Shown here in pieces: positions 35,110-56,379 of a stretch of 64,000 nt of DNA; within the stretch, counting starts at the first letter, position 1; each line of letters begins with the position of its first letter. The notes below the pieces were generated by a model, which saw only the letters and a list, made by a program, of their open reading frames with translations, was not told the origin of the DNA and ran no database searches. The translations under genes were made by a program, and so were the position numbers. This stretch comes from Lutjanus erythropterus (taxonomy: Eukaryota; Chordata; Actinopteri; Lutjaniformes; Lutjanidae): positions 16,256,204-16,320,203 of the forward strand of contig CM034609.1 of NCBI GenBank assembly GCA_020091685.1. The letters are read 5' to 3'.

Positions 35110-37522
35110 ATGAACAGGAAACGGGCTCTGATTTCAGACACTTTCAAGGTGAAGAAAAGCAGGAATGGCACAGAGAAGTTCGGAACTGTTAGTAATGGAG
35201 ATGGTAGGTTTTGACTGCTAATAAGAAAATCACAATTTTGTGGAAATCTCTTTTAAGGATTTAAAATTCACTTGTTGCCTATTGCTTCACCCAAAAGGAC
35301 CGACTGACATCAAAACCTCTCTCGAGTACCTGATGACCCTCTTTCCCAGGAAACTCTTCAATGACGCCTTGCCTCAAATTGTTCTTAAGCACCAACTCTA
35401 CAGCATACACAATGACAAGACATTGGTGGACAAGGAGCTGGTAAGATGACTCTTTTTTTGTTTTTTTTGGTGTTAGAAAGGTCATGAGTTTATCTGACTA
35501 AACGTGAAAATATGGCCCACTGCCCTCCTTTTGGTCCACAGAACAAACTGCGGGAACAAGGAGAACTGCTGATGTTCCAGCTCGGGTTTGATGCAGAAGC
35601 TTTCGCGCTGATTTTTGCTTCAGATTACAAGGCCAAAGTGCTGGCAGGAGAGGAGGGCAGAGAGACACAAGCGGCGGTGGAGAAGTTCTTAGAGAAAGTG
35701 GTGTCGTCTTGCACAGACCTGAGCTTCAGCAAAGACCAGATGCTCACGGAGTTCCTCTTCACAGACTCTGAGATAACGTATTAAAGACCAATCTTTTTTT
35801 TTACTCTTGCTTAGTGAAATACTGTTGTGAAAATAGGAGAATCGTTATTCAAAAAACATCACACCTAGCTTCAAACAAGATTGTTTGCATGAAACTAGAA
35901 CACTGCTTTTTGCATTTGAGTAATAGGCTTTGTTCAGACTGCAGGCAGATCAGATTTGTTTCTCAAATCAGACCTTTAGGACGACTGTCCGCACTGTTAT
36001 TTGCAAGTCTTCACATCAGAATTGTGTGAAGACATTACCAACCTATGACATACGCTGGTGGTGTGGCTTTCCAATGTGAAAACATCTCGCCAGGTGATGG
36101 AGGAGGCTGGTGTACATCCGTCGCTTTAGATTTAATGTTGTTATTGTGTTGCATTGTGAGTGATGCGAAAGACACTGAAATCCAATTCGACTGGTCAGAG
36201 CAGCTGGACTTACTACACATCTGTAGAAATACCAAAGAAAACAACTGTTATTATAAATGCTGCTGAAATGTGTTGCACTTTACACTGTATATTATGAACG
36301 TATCGTACATTATTTTTCTTCTAATGTAGTTTGGATCCAGTTTGCAAAAGGTGCATTACATGTTTGTTTTTGTTTTTTTTCCTGTCCAGACTTAAATCAG
36401 TAAAATATAGTAAAATCAGTCTGGATACAATCTGGATATGCTAAAAAAACAGATTTGGGCTGAGAGTCTGAACAAGGCTATAGTGCAACCAGTATTATAG
36501 TTTAAACATGGTCAGTTTCACTAAATGGCTTAAAAGCTGAAACAAAATATACATGTACAGTGGAGTCAGTGTAATTTATATCTTTGTTTTACTTTTAAAG
36601 ATACTTAGATCTAAGACCTAAGACTTGTATTTTTCATCTGCACATTCTTTATTTTCTTACTATGCAGGCAGCTGGTTAAGTCAGGAGTCCTGACTGTGAG
36701 GGACGCAGGCAGCTGGTGGCTTTCCATTCCCAACTCTGGCAAATTCACTAAGTATTTTATACAAGGTGGGTGTTGAGTCTCAAAATACTTTGCTTTAATG
36801 ATGTCACATGGAGATTTCAAAGTTTCGTAGATTTTTGACAGTGCCTTGCTAATTGGAAGGACTGTTTGTTTCTAACCATCTTACCGCTTTCCCTGTCAGG
36901 TCGTAAAGCGGTGCTCGGCATGGTGAAGAAGTCCAAATATGGCGAAGTCTTAAAGGCAGAGCTAGAGGAGCGGCGAACAACCTCACATGTGAAATTCCAC
37001 ATGAAATACCACATCCATGATATTGTTGGTGCAGAGTTGGTAGAAAGGTAAGATTTGGTTGTTTACCAGTTTTTTTGTTAATGTGAGGTTTTGAAGTAGG
37101 TCAGAGTTTAACCATCTGTCAAGTGAAATTGACAGTTACTTCATGCAGCTGCTCTCTCAAGTTATGATCCTGTCAGTCCAGTAATTGAGGGGTTTCTTGT
37201 TACTTACAGGCTAGATGCAGACTCTCAGGTGTTAAAATATGTGCTTGTGGTTCTTGCTAAACCTTCAAAAATCAGCTAGCCTGCTCCCACTCAATCAGAG
37301 AATGATCAAGTAAAACAGCTATAACTGATAAAATCTCAATTTGAGGCAATTGAAGCAACTTTTAACTTCTACTCGCCAGTGGATCTGACCAATTTCCAAT
37401 ATTATTCAGATTGGGAGGGAACCCTGTTGTTCGTTACACCTTAATTTACTGAATAACACCTTTCTTTTCTTCCCAGCATACCTACAACTTCAGGAACATT
37501 GTTGAGATTTGTTGATTCCTGA
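35110..37522 (+). CDS. stk19: STK19 homologue, winged-helix DNA repair protein, 254 aa
   Basis: Once called serine/threonine kinase 19; recent work describes a tandem winged-helix nuclear protein that acts in transcription-coupled nucleotide excision repair. Six coding exons: 35110-35203 (start codon at 35110, MNRKRALISDTFKVKKSR), 35298-35440, 35542-35777, 36668-36765, 36900-37047, 37477-37522 (TGA at 37520-37522). The total of 254 codons equals the length of human STK19. The N-terminus is basic, consistent with a nuclear signal. Family text: SLEYLMTLFPRKLFNDALPQ, SGVLTVRDAGSWWLSIPNSG, GRKAVLGMVKKSKYGE, YHIHDIVGAELVE and the end IPTTSGTLLRFVDS. No kinase motifs (no GxGxxG, HRD or DFG) are present. 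Exon 3 ends at a non-optimal donor AC|GTATTA. Confidence 0.95.
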
Positions 37523-37728
37523 ACTACAGCAACAAGACTGACTGATCTGTGCTGAGTGACTGAAGATGAGAAAAACTTCAGATGTACGACGATTGTTTGC
37601 AAGAGGACTGAGTAAATTAATTTAATATTTCAGATTTAGCTTGTTTGCCAAATGTATTATAAAACCTTGTGGGTTTATGAATTGTCAATTATGTTGACAT
37701 GACCTTGTCAGGTTTTGATTTATGCTGT

Positions 37729-37734
37729 AATAAA
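37729..37734 (+). terminator. stk19: Polyadenylation signal AATAAA of stk19
   Basis: 'gtaataaaaaata' about 205 bp after the stk19 stop codon. Confidence 0.65.
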
Positions 37735-38476
37735 AAATATTTGAAATGTTTACCTCATGTGAGTTACTACATAAATGCCTGACAACAAGTTGTTCAGTCA
37801 GACTTAAACGTACCCGACTGTCATAGAAATAGCTAAATTGTTTTATTCCGGGTGTAATATGGGGCGTTTTGTTCACCTGAAATGTAATGTACATAAATTC
37901 CCTGGCCGAGCTATGAGGTATATCAATACAAATTACTGCAATCCAATATAACAGATGTGCCACTAATTCTACAAGTAGGAGGATTATATTTGTCAACTTG
38001 TTGACACTGTTGGGTGTCATAAACTGTTTATTACTGAGGTTGCAGACAGGTGCTCCAATTAAATGACCACCGAATGTATTTTTGCTGTTATGTTCTGTGG
38101 CCGAATACAAGTCCTACAAAAAGATCAGAGGTACATCTTATGATAGGTTCAGTCAAATCCAGGTTTATAGTCTCCACCAAGTCTTTTAGATATTGTTCCA
38201 TTCAGTGAAAAAGTATTCACGTGAACAGATACAATTTCACAAGTTTTCTTTTATTTTAACATATCTGGCAGAATAATTTTATTAAAAGGGGGAAAAACTC
38301 AATCCAGTTGTAATAAATGTCACTAAGTTATGTCTGTCATATTATTCACTGCATGTTGAATTCAGTGACCATCCAGTCTCAATTTCAGTGACATTTATTA
38401 CCTGTCCAAACTGGAAACACTTTCTAACTTCATTTAGTCTGAAGCCTAATTCACCCTTTGCGTCTGCATTTTTTCA

Positions 38477-39072
38477 GTGCTTCTCAACTTTTTTCCTTAT
38501 TAAGAGACCTTTTTCCATGACGACCCCTGACTATATGACATATTTTATGGATATTTCATATTATATCCAATGAATGAGAATAATAAGACAGAACTACAAA
38601 TAAACTGTACAATTAACCCAAATAATGAACTCAATAACTGCAGAAAGCTTTCATAAAATGAGCGAATTGGTTGAATTTTGAGCAGATAAATTTATCAGAT
38701 TAGTTTTCCATATACTTCTAGGAACCTTTTATATAATTCACTATCTTTATTAGAACAAACAGATCCTAAATAGGCTTTTTTTCTGACCAATTCAGTGTTT
38801 TCTCCCCCCTAGTGCTTGTTCATTGTTTTATTAGCTCTTTGCAGGAGAAAGTTGTTTAGTGCAGAAAGAAGACTGTGAATATAGCTTGTATTCAGATCTT
38901 TTTATATCATAATCATCTCAAATTAAAAAGTTACTGTTTCATTTTGTTTTCTTCATGAAGATGGTTGAATCACAGATATTTAAAAAAAAACTTAAAATTA
39001 CGGCCTCCCAACCCCTATGAAGCTTTGGCGACCCTTAGTGGAGGTCAGAACTCCCAGGTTGGGAACCAATGG
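38477..39072. mobile_element. Nonautonomous hAT-like transposon, ~595 bp
   Basis: The left end, cagtgcttctcaactttttt, pairs with the right end, which reverse complemented reads 'cattggttcccaacctggga'. Both are followed inward by 'gacc' motifs (acgacccctgac and gggtcgcc). No transposase frame is present. It sits between the convergent stk19 and rac1 3' ends. The segment 37740-38476 shows no gene. Confidence 0.7.
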
Positions 39073-39209
39073 TCTGTAATGTTGATGTCAGCTTAGAAAA
39101 ACAGAAAAGATGTCTGTCAATAGTAATTTCGAATTTTTGTGCTCCATCAATGGAAAACTGAGGCTGCACTGTCAAACAAAGACGGACAACAGTGTCTGTT
39201 TTACTTGAA

Positions 39210-39215
39210 TTTATT
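39210..39215 (-). terminator. rac1: Candidate distal poly(A) signal of rac1
   Basis: TTTATT on the plus strand reads AATAAA on the minus strand, about 1.48 kb downstream of the rac1 stop codon. That length fits the long 3' UTR typical of RAC1. The intervening segment 39216-40690 holds no other gene. Confidence 0.4.
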
Positions 39216-40690
39216 GGCTTTTTCAAAAAGTGACAATAGCTTTTATCCATAAAACTAAAGAGTCACAACATTGGCTTGAATTAAAGCACAGCTTGATGTC
39301 TGAATACAATACAGATGAGCAACATGTACTTAACCCCTGATCTAGTAGTTCAAATACATTTTGTAAATAGGCAAAAAATAACTGTAGCAATTCTAGTCTT
39401 AGTTTTCAGTATATGTTGCACATACATGCTATCAGCATTAATTACAAAAAGCTAGGCTTGTAGGGAGATTAAGGTAGCGTTAACTGTAGAGGTAATAAAC
39501 AAAGGATATTCATAGTGTTAGTTTAACAATACAGTGAGTGAAGTGTAACTTCTGTGAAGAAAGATACAAAATAGTCACATGATTATAACAAAAAGATGAG
39601 TACACTGTATACTACATCATAACCGACAGTAGCTTTGTTACTGTTATTAGCAGGCATTAATGCTCTTCTTAGTGACATTGCTTAGCCAGTAGTGATGCTA
39701 TTAAAAATTAAAATGTGCTGCACAAAAAGGTTTCTGATAAATGCCCACAGAGCATTAAAGGTGCTCTTGTTCCCCGCCACCAAAACACCTAAACTGTTCT
39801 AATCTGATATCTATTAAAGTTTTCAGCTTTGCACTCCTGGGCAGCTACACAGTTGGGACACTTCTAGGGGAAATATTGCAAAGAGGAAAGAAAAATACCA
39901 TAAACTTGCTTGACAGGTCCAATTGGAGCCAAACACAGAAAATACTGGATCACTTTGATTTTTAAGGGTGTGATAATAGCACTGATGGTGTCTACAGATC
40001 TGTTCCCAGTCTGTATTTTCAGTATGTCTCAGGCGTCATTCAACCGACAAGACTGAATGAATGAACATGAATCACGTGCTACGACTGAAAACAACTAACT
40101 AATTCGAGGCAAAAAAAAAGAACTTCACAGATGGTTACTTCAAGTTCCTTGTTGAAACTGAAAATTGAACACACAGCGGCACACAACAGCAACTTGTCAG
40201 CTGTATTTCGAAGGTTTAAAGGTTTGAGACAATAGAACAGAAAGTTTTCTTTTCTGCTAAAATACAGCATGTCTGCATAATGTATTTGGCAATATTTCTT
40301 CCACTCAAAACAAACAATCAAGACTGTAAACAAAAAAAAGGTGGACAACCAGTGGAAGAACAAATTGAAAACATTCCACGGTCCATTTTTTACAAAACAT
40401 CCAATCCATTTTAGAAGGCCTCGAGAATTTCATTTCACTTGTCTATACAGTATGTGTTGTTGGGAAAGAACTAGGGTCTAGGATCTTCCAGCCACTTCTC
40501 TTAAATCTGACCCCTATGTCAAATTTTTCATGGAAACGGTTGGCATAACTGCTGTAGCTACACATATGGAAGGAAAGAATCTGAAGTACATGGTTTTTGT
40601 GTGTATACTGGTGTGTTTCTCCTGTGATCTTCAGCCACCCTCACCCACTAGCGGTCGTGTTCCCCTGTAACCGTTCCAGTGGAGGAAGTC

Positions 40691-46921
<6,231 letters not shown>

Positions 46922-47200
46922 TGCGCCGCAGCTAGAGGAATGCTAAGTTAGCCCGGGAGCAGCTAACGTTAGCTCACAAGTCTCTTTTCCTTTGTCCGGA
47001 GTTGCTCGCTGGTGAAACGTCCAAACAGCGGTTCTCTGTCGGCCTTTGGTGGTGCAGAGGAGCTCCTGGGATGTGGAACAGCTTGCGGGGAACTTGCAGT
47101 AACTTATCTGGCACTTTAACACAAGTTTAGTCAGAAATTCCCTCGCAACATTCCCATGCTTTCGTGGGCTGATCTAGAGGCTATGAAGCAAAACAGCGGC
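46922..47200 (-). promoter_or_regulatory. rac1: rac1 5' UTR and promoter region
   Basis: Locally GC-richer sequence upstream of the rac1 start codon, without an obvious TATA box; it includes gcgccgcagctagagg next to the start. The region 47200-47700 beyond it has no gene. Confidence 0.45.
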
Positions 47201-47703
47201 CACCACCCCTGAGGAAAAAAAAAATGAAGTTAGCCACCACCACCACCAGATGGTGCATCCGGTGCTCTCACTGTGTACTGGTGTTGATACGCCCACAAAA
47301 ACTTTGACCGGCTGAAAAAAGAGGCTGGTGACCCCCGGCTTGATAAACTGTAATCAAACAAAATGTGCCGGAAGGTTAGACTTTTTTGAATAACTTTCTA
47401 TTTTAACTAAATCGAAAATAATCAGTAAGACGGACTGTTAAGAGAGTCACACGGATTGAGGAAATTACGTCATTGTCCTAATTTCTGCCCTGCACTCTGT
47501 CTTCCAGGTCAAAAGTAGGGGCCTTACAGTTTTTCTTAATCCATTTGGCTCATTTTCTATTAAACAGTCCTTTAATTATTTCGAGCAGAAGATAGAAACT
47601 TTTAAAACAAAGAAAGCAAGGATCAAATAAATAATAATAAAATGAAATGAAAGTTAAAACTGTAAAGTAAGGCAAGATAAAACAACCATTAGTTAAAAAC
47701 ACT

Positions 47704-47895
47704 TCAGGAGTAAACAGTGGTAAAAAAAAGATGTAGCTTAAGATTTTGTTTGAAAGTTTCAACAGATTTAAAGCCCCTAAAGTGCTCAGGTAGACTGTTC
47801 CAGAGTTTTTGTGCATAATTAGCAAATGCAGCCTCTCCATACCTTTTAGCTCTGACCTCTGGGACAATCAATAGATTTTTGTGTTTTGAGAACAA
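47704..47895 (-). mobile_element. LINE reverse-transcriptase C-terminal remnant
   Basis: The minus-strand frame reads EAAFANYAQKLWNSLPEHFR and then a VETFKQNLKLHLF-type end. This is the recognisable C-terminal tail of L2/CR1/Rex-type non-LTR retrotransposon proteins (pattern AxxLWNSLP...FKxxLKxHLF). Only the final ~60 residues remain. Confidence 0.75.
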
Positions 47896-48052
47896 TTCAA
47901 ATTATTACTAAGTTTTGAAAAAGTTTAACCAGTTTTCCTCTGTTTTTTCCTCAACTGCAACAATTTAATATTCAAACACTCAAGTAATGACAAATCAGGT
48001 TCACAGCTCACTGTGAACAGTTTATTTATTTATTTATTTATTTTAAGTTTTT

Positions 48053-48206
48053 TGGGTGCTCCCATAGCTCAGTTGGTAGAGCATTCACCCCATGTACTGA
48101 GGCTGTTTGTCATTCCCCCTCTACTCCCTTTCCTGTCATATCTTCAGCTGTCCCTATCCAAAAATAAAGGCAAAAAGCCCAAAAAATGATCTTAAAAAAA
48201 AAAAAA
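48053..48206 (+). repeat. tRNA-derived SINE with poly(A) tail
   Basis: The head 'tagctcagttggtagagcat' is a tRNA A box. A degenerate B-box zone, a body 'cagctgtccctatccaaaaa' + 'taaaggcaaaaagccc' and an A-rich tail follow. It is preceded by an (ATTT)n run at 48021-48046. The SINE at 21452-21541 shares the head. Confidence 0.75.
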
Positions 48207-48734
48207 GGATTTTCAATTTTATCTAAAGAGGAATATGTTTTTTCGCCCCTCAGTGATTCAGTGTTTTTGGGATACATGTACGTCCAACAGATTTTTTTAA
48301 TGGATTGGATCAAATGTTTAAAAGTTGTGAAGAGTACAACGATTTCACTGAAAATTAACTCACTGGTTTTGATTAGCATGCAAATGTGCAAATGTTTATT
48401 GGGCAATGTTTTGCCAATTGTACTTACTCTTTTGCACACAAAACACATGCACGCTGCTTTAATGAATGATACGTTCAATGCCGTTGTGAACATTTTCCAA
48501 ACTGAATGTGAGAAACTGAATGGGAATGAATGAGAAAAAAAAATCTGCCTGCGAGTCCAAACTCTGGGAAAAAGTACATAAAACCGTTGTACTTCCGTGT
48601 GTGTCACACCGATATGAGTCCTCCCGTTGACCATAACAGGAATCAATAGAGAAGCTGTTGGGGTGGAGCAGACCTGCTAAGTTGCAGCACAATCAGCCGA
48701 TGTAAAAATGGAGCTCGGTGTCAGTCAGCGATAG

Positions 48735-50782
<2,048 letters not shown>

Positions 50783-51710
50783 ATCTTCGATGCCTTTATT
50801 TGGACTTTGCACTGCCATGTTTCAGCCCCGTTAAAAACAAACTGTCTGCCGCTGCTTAGCGATGTGGAGGAAGAGGACACACAATTCTGCGAACGGGCGT
50901 GACGATGCATCAAAGTGACACGGCCGGTTGCTGCGGTCAGCCCTCGTCACACGAGCCCAGTGCCTTTGCAGGGGGACGGGACGGCCGCGATGTCTGCAAA
51001 AATGAGCAGGTGGCGAGCAGCAGTGATGTGAGAGGGTGAAAAGGGGGAAGACATGTCTCACATTCACCCTTTTAAGTTGCCGCCTGAGATTCAGGAGCTG
51101 CTCATCGTGTCTGTGAAGATAATGTAGGATGAAGGGTGGATCTTGACACTGCCTTTTCTCTCTGGATGTGGTGGACGTTGGCGTGAAAAGAGATGATTGT
51201 TACTGTGGAACTTTGTAGCTACTCTTTGTTGTCTGACATGTATGTTTATTAGGCGCTCAGTGTGAACATCTCACTTTAATTTAAAAAGTAAATATCTACA
51301 CCACATGACACAAACAAGCATGGTTTTGGTCCTCTGTGGCTTGGACACTTTATTTGAGGTTGGGGTTGGTTGTATAAGCAGTACATGGTCTTTCAGCAGA
51401 GGTTAGTTGTTGGATAACTCACAATTCAGCTATCAGAACGGTCTTACTGGAAATGTACAGTCTGTTATTAAGTACAGTCTCAAAGGGAATCACTGCATGT
51501 CTTCTTTGTGTTTGTACGCACATGTCATCACACTCATTGTTGTGTTTCTGCATATCAGTGGCACTTTGGAAAGGCAAAGTTGGTGAAAAATGTTACCTGC
51601 AAAATACTTTTTTTTTAGTTGCATTTGTTTTTATTTCTGTGAAAAAAAAATGTGTGCGGGGAGGTTTGAAGCAACTGAACTGAGGTTGAGGATGCTTGAA
51701 TTTGGGAAGT

Positions 51711-51716
51711 AATAAA
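51711..51716 (+). terminator. Polyadenylation signal AATAAA of the SMIM10-like gene
   Basis: 'agtaataaactg' about 930 bp downstream of the stop codon. The 3' UTR 50783-51735 has no other gene. Confidence 0.55.
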
Positions 51717-51828
51717 CTGATGAAATCACTGTTTTGAGTCTTCTCTCTTATTCTAAAACCATTCATTCATTTTCTATGTTTGCTAATTTATCTTTTAACA
51801 ACCTTTTAGTGTCATACACAGTATCACC

Positions 51829-52628
51829 CCAATTCCAAAAAAGTTGTGACATTGTGTAAAATGTAAACAAAAACAGAATGAAATGATTTGCAAACAGGTT
51901 TCAACCAATATTCCACTGCATTATACAAAGAGAAGATATTAAATATTCAAACTTTATTGTTTTATTTGTAAATATACGCTCATTCTGAATTCAATGCCTG
52001 CAATACGTTCCAAAAAAAGTTGTGACAGGGGCATGTTTCCACTGTGATACATCAACTTTTCTTTTAACAACACTCAGCAAGTGTCTGGGAACTCAGGACA
52101 CTAACTGTTGAAGTGAAATTCTTTCTCATTCTTGCTTGATATACGATGTCAGGCGCTCAGCAGTCTGGGGCCTCTGCTGTCATAATTTTTGCTTAATGGT
52201 AGACGGGTCTGGACTGCAGGCAGGTCAGTCTAGTACCTGAACTCTTTCACTACGAAGCCGTGCTGTTGTAACACATGCAAAATGTGTCTTGGCACGGTCA
52301 GGGCAGCATTGTTGCTGCAAAACCTTTCAGCATCAATGGTGCCATCATAGATGTGACAGTTACCCATGATGCAACACACTCCCATACCATCACAGATGCT
52401 GGCTTTTTAAGTGAGCAACGGTAACAATATCGATGGTCCTTTTCCTCTTGACCCCAGAGGACACGACATCCGTGATTTCCATCCGTCTTTTGTTGCCCCT
52501 GACACAACTGTTTTGAAAAGTGTTGCAGGTATCAAATTGAGAATGAGTGTGTATTTACAAAAGCAATTAACGTATTGGTTTGAAAATGAAATATCCTTTG
52601 AATTGCAAATCATTGCACTCGGTTTGTG
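51829..52628 (-). mobile_element. Decayed Tc1/mariner-like transposon, copy 3 (longest)
   Basis: The ends read 'ttccaaaaaagttgtgacat' with 'gaaatgatttgcaaa' at left and the inverse 'ttgcaaatcattgcactcgg' at right. The minus-strand frame at 52298-52507 still shows KKPASVMVWECVASW, which is the Tc1 transposase motif region around the second catalytic Asp (family: ASVMVWGC). The frame has frameshifts and deletions; the element is inactive. Confidence 0.8.
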
Positions 52629-53029
52629 ATCCCAGGAGATAAAAGGGTTGGTAAGTGTGTCAATAAGTCTATTCTAAGGCAAATTACGTCACTGGTGCAA
52701 GTGATGTAATGTAAAAGCTATTCTCCAGTTTGAAGTGTAGCCTTCATTTCCCATCATGCCAAGTACTGGACTGAAAAGATTGTTGAATTTTATGTTATAA
52801 AATGCAACTGTTACTTTTTATTAGTGTTTGTGTCTGTGCAGAACATGATGGATTTAATTCTCATTATGAGTGAGATGACTAAGCATTTCTTGAGACCAAC
52901 TATATATATTTTTTGACTGTTTGTCTCTTACACTGAATGTCTTTAAGGGGCTGTCATCGCTGAGAGCTGCTTCCTTGCGCTCATGCCATGCTGCTTCCCA
53001 CAATATTTTATTTTATTCTATTCTTCACA

Positions 53030-53103
53030 AACATCTGGCAACCCCAGGAAATGATCTTGCGACCCTCCTGTGGGTCCTGACCTCCAGGTTGTGAACCACT
53101 GTC
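53030..53103. repeat. hAT-like transposon terminus (fragment)
   Basis: Reverse complement starts 'cagtggttcacaacctggag', then 'gtcaggacccac' and 'gggtcgcaagatcat'. This is the same terminal style as at 39000-39072. The matching other end was not identified. Confidence 0.6.
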
Positions 53104-54099
53104 CCCTCCTCTTGACTGTGTTGTAGTACCAGATCTGTCCACACGGGGGAGGCAGCCCATCACAGTTCTATCTATATGTGGGATACACACATCCTGAGCT
53201 GTCAACCTTGTTGATGAGGATATACTGGCTGACAGAGGGGAGAAATACACATGTTAATGAAGCAGTAATATAACAAGAATTATATCTCCTCAGGTTGCTG
53301 TATGACCAATTCTACTGTTATTGTTTTAAGACTTCTACAAACATGCCTGCAAATGTAAGTTTAGCTTGCATTATGAGGGGTACTTGCTTTTCTCTCTCTG
53401 ATCTACATCAATTAAAAAAATCCTCTGTGATCCATGTCTGTATTTAAAGAGACGTTGACCATTTACCAGCAGACCCATTTCACACTTCCATTGAACGTGC
53501 ACTTCTTTCAAGTAGATTTTCAAATTGCTGACACTGTCTCTCAGTGCAAAATGTCCCCAGCAAACTTATCCTAACCAGTCACTCTGATGCCAGGCTGCAG
53601 TGTAAAACCATCACAGGTTGCCAAGGCAACTGTACTTCTCCATGTGATAGACAAACCTTCCTGTCCCCCCCCCCCCCTTTTTTTTCTGGAAAAAAGAGGA
53701 TTTATTTCTCAGGGATTTGCCAGAGGAAAATATTTTAATAGGGTTATCATAGAGGACTGGCAGAAAGAGACAGAGAGAGATCTATAGATGAAGGATAAGT
53801 CGGGTTATCTTTACTCTGTTTTTGCCAACCACCATTTGTACCCTCAGAAAAAAAAAAACGGGGTTGTGGAATAAAGATTATAGAGTTTTAGCCTTTGGCA
53901 TCTGCAGCAGCTCACATGTGTTTTATGTGACTGAGTGTGAAAGAGTGATAATGCTCCGAATGGAAAAGGCAGGGATTCAATTAAAGCTGCAATGCAGTAT
54001 ATTTAATGTACAACCCACTTCATTACACATTTTTCATAAACTTTAAACAATATATTTGAGGGGGAGGACACTAAAAGACAAACCCACAGCCTGTTCACT

Positions 54100-54225
54100 C
54101 TGCTGCCATCTGTCAAGAGATAGAGAAGTATCCGCCGCCATACCACCAGACTACAGAGCAGCTTCTTCCCTCAGACAGTTAGAATCCTCAGTTCATCCTC
54201 TGCACTCCTAAATGAATAAGTTTAC
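54100..54225. repeat. Possible LINE 3'-end fragment
   Basis: 'agcagcttcttccctcagac' and 'ttcatcctctgcactcctaa' encode text like RSSFFPQTVRIL, as in the tails of teleost non-LTR elements. The fragment is short and the assignment is weak. Confidence 0.35.
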
Positions 54226-54879
54226 TTTTTATGATCAATTATTTATTCAACGATTGAAAAGGGGGGAGAACAAAGAATGTGTGGGAAACCACGCCTGCGA
54301 TTGCATTAGGCCCAAAAATGCCTGAATATGCCGCTGTGTTCCAGGTGACACTCTGAAAAATACCTTTAATTTTAGTCGGAAACTCCTGAATTTAACTTTG
54401 TGGCAGTGAAGCAAACAGTTTCCTTCACTCAACAAATCCCTTATCCCTCATTTATTTTGGTGATAACAACTATTTTTTTTATCCGCAATCAGATATTTTT
54501 CTCTTTTTGCCCTGTAAAGTTGAACCAATCACAATACAATTATCCACACCACATATTTCAACAGTTAGATCATGGCTCTGTTACACACATTTTGAAAATC
54601 TAAACTGTTTGTCTGCCATCAGCTTTGTGTTTCGCAACCAAACAGGAAACAGTGCCTTATTCTTCTGAAACTGGAGCAACTAAATGTCACATCTGGTTTG
54701 GAATCAGCTCCTGCACCAGACACATTTTCCTTCACCTAAATACTAGAGGAAGAAATGAAATGATCTAGAATTACAGCTACAGTTGCATGCCTCCATCAGC
54801 CAGTCAAGTTTCCGTTTCCATCCATGTCTGTCCAGACTCATATAGTATGCAGTATGCATTTGTTTGACATTTTGTCATA

Positions 54880-55530
54880 ATTCTTAAGTTATGGCCAAAA
54901 ATGTGATTTGTGTGCTCACACTGACCTTGACCTTTGACCACCAAAATGTAATCAGTTCATCCTTAAGTCCAAGTTGATGCTGGTGCCAGATTTGAAGAAA
55001 TTCCCTCCCATCGTTTCTTGTTGCATTCGCCATTTTTCTCTTATTTTGATTATTTTTTTTTTTTTCAGATAACAACACAATTTACAAATGGTCCTGACCT
55101 GTCATTTGAGTTTAGTGCAGTTGGCTGCTGTTATCTTCACATGCAGGTTTATGAAGTTGCTGTTTAAGAAAACATTTATAAGTCTCATGAACATGCACTC
55201 AAATACACGCAGCGGATCATTTATACAGTTAACTAAAGTTAGGAGCGTTTGCTGAAACTGTTGTGGCATGTTTGCACAGGCCCTTAATTTGAATAAAGTA
55301 AGAGACATTTAAGATATAAATATGAAAATGTTGTTGCACTGTGCTCACGAGAATGGGACAGACCTGACGTCACTGTGACTTTGACTTTTGATCAGCAAAA
55401 TCTAATCAGTTCATCCTTGAATCCAATTGGATGTTTGTACCACATTTGAAGAAATTCTTACACTATCACATTCACAGGAAAGACATGGACGCATGGACAG
55501 ACAGACAACCTGAAAACATAATTCTTCTGT
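54880..55530. repeat. Two diverged units of the 'aatcagttcatcctt' teleost repeat
   Basis: Unit 1 (54895-55025) has 'ttgacctttgaccaccaaaa', 'taatcagttcatcctt' and 'tttgaagaaattc'. Unit 2 (55345-55515) has 'gactttgacttttgatcagc', 'taatcagttcatcctt', 'tttgaagaaattc' and 'gacagacagacaacctgaaa'. The same order in both shows a duplicated dispersed repeat. Confidence 0.7.
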
Positions 55531-56379
55531 CGTGTTGTTGGTGCAGAGGCATAAAAAGTTCACCTGTTCCTCCTGGTGTGTCAAATCACAAATGTCTCTT
55601 CACTAAACAAACAGCATTTCTATTGTGATGTGATGTCCACCAGCACGTTAATACACCTCACCCAAGCATAGAGAATGGATTACTAAAGCTAAATGTAATC
55701 AAACATTAATCCACACGATGTGAGCTTTGATGCATTAGTCTTTTAACTGTGATTTATGCTGATCCCTCTCACCCTCAGTCTGAGGTTCTGGTGGAGGGTT
55801 ACTGTGTATAACGTCCTCTTTGTGGTTATCCAAACCGACCCGAGCTACGCCTTCAATTTAAATACTGTTGACTGGGACGAGAGGCGTATGCAAAGCGTTA
55901 AAAAGGATGAGATCAGGTGCTGAGATGAGCTCCGAGCTGACCTCAAAACTGAATCAAAGGAGTGTGAGTGAGTGGGGGAGGAGAAGAGGAGGAAGCAAAG
56001 AGAAAGAGAGGGAAATGTGGAGGAGGGAGATTTGTGTGTGTTATATTTGCTGTAGTCATATTGTGGGACTGAAATAGGTCATACAAGCAAATGAGCATTC
56101 AAATTATGCACCTGTTTTAGGAGGTGTTAGTGTGACATTTTTCATTTTTCATAATGTGAACTTTCTCCTTTTTTCTTATTAACATTCCTGCATTCGTTTG
56201 TTGGATGAGCACAGTTTTACAGAGCAGCATCAAAAAATCTGTAAAATATTTGATGTATTTGTTTTATGTCTTATAGCAAGTGAAAAAGAACAAGCTTTGT
56301 TCTGGACTGTCACAAAAAAAAGCCAAAATTGCTCTTCTGGAAATCCCTTTTAACATTTAATTAGTAGGGCTGACTAGGA

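Noticed and set aside
37685-38110. 141-aa minus-strand ORF after stk19
   Set aside because: Overlaps the stk19 3' UTR and poly(A) signal, has low-complexity composition and no family match.
47550-47867. 105-aa minus-strand ORF as a gene
   Set aside because: It overlaps the LINE tail in another frame and has no protein-like features.
48110-48646. 178-aa minus-strand ORF
   Set aside because: No recognisable domain, AT-driven composition, overlaps a SINE tail, and is not supported by splice context or family similarity.
52298-52507. Active transposase
   Set aside because: Only a short piece of the Tc1 domain survives, with frameshifts on both sides; the element is a relic.
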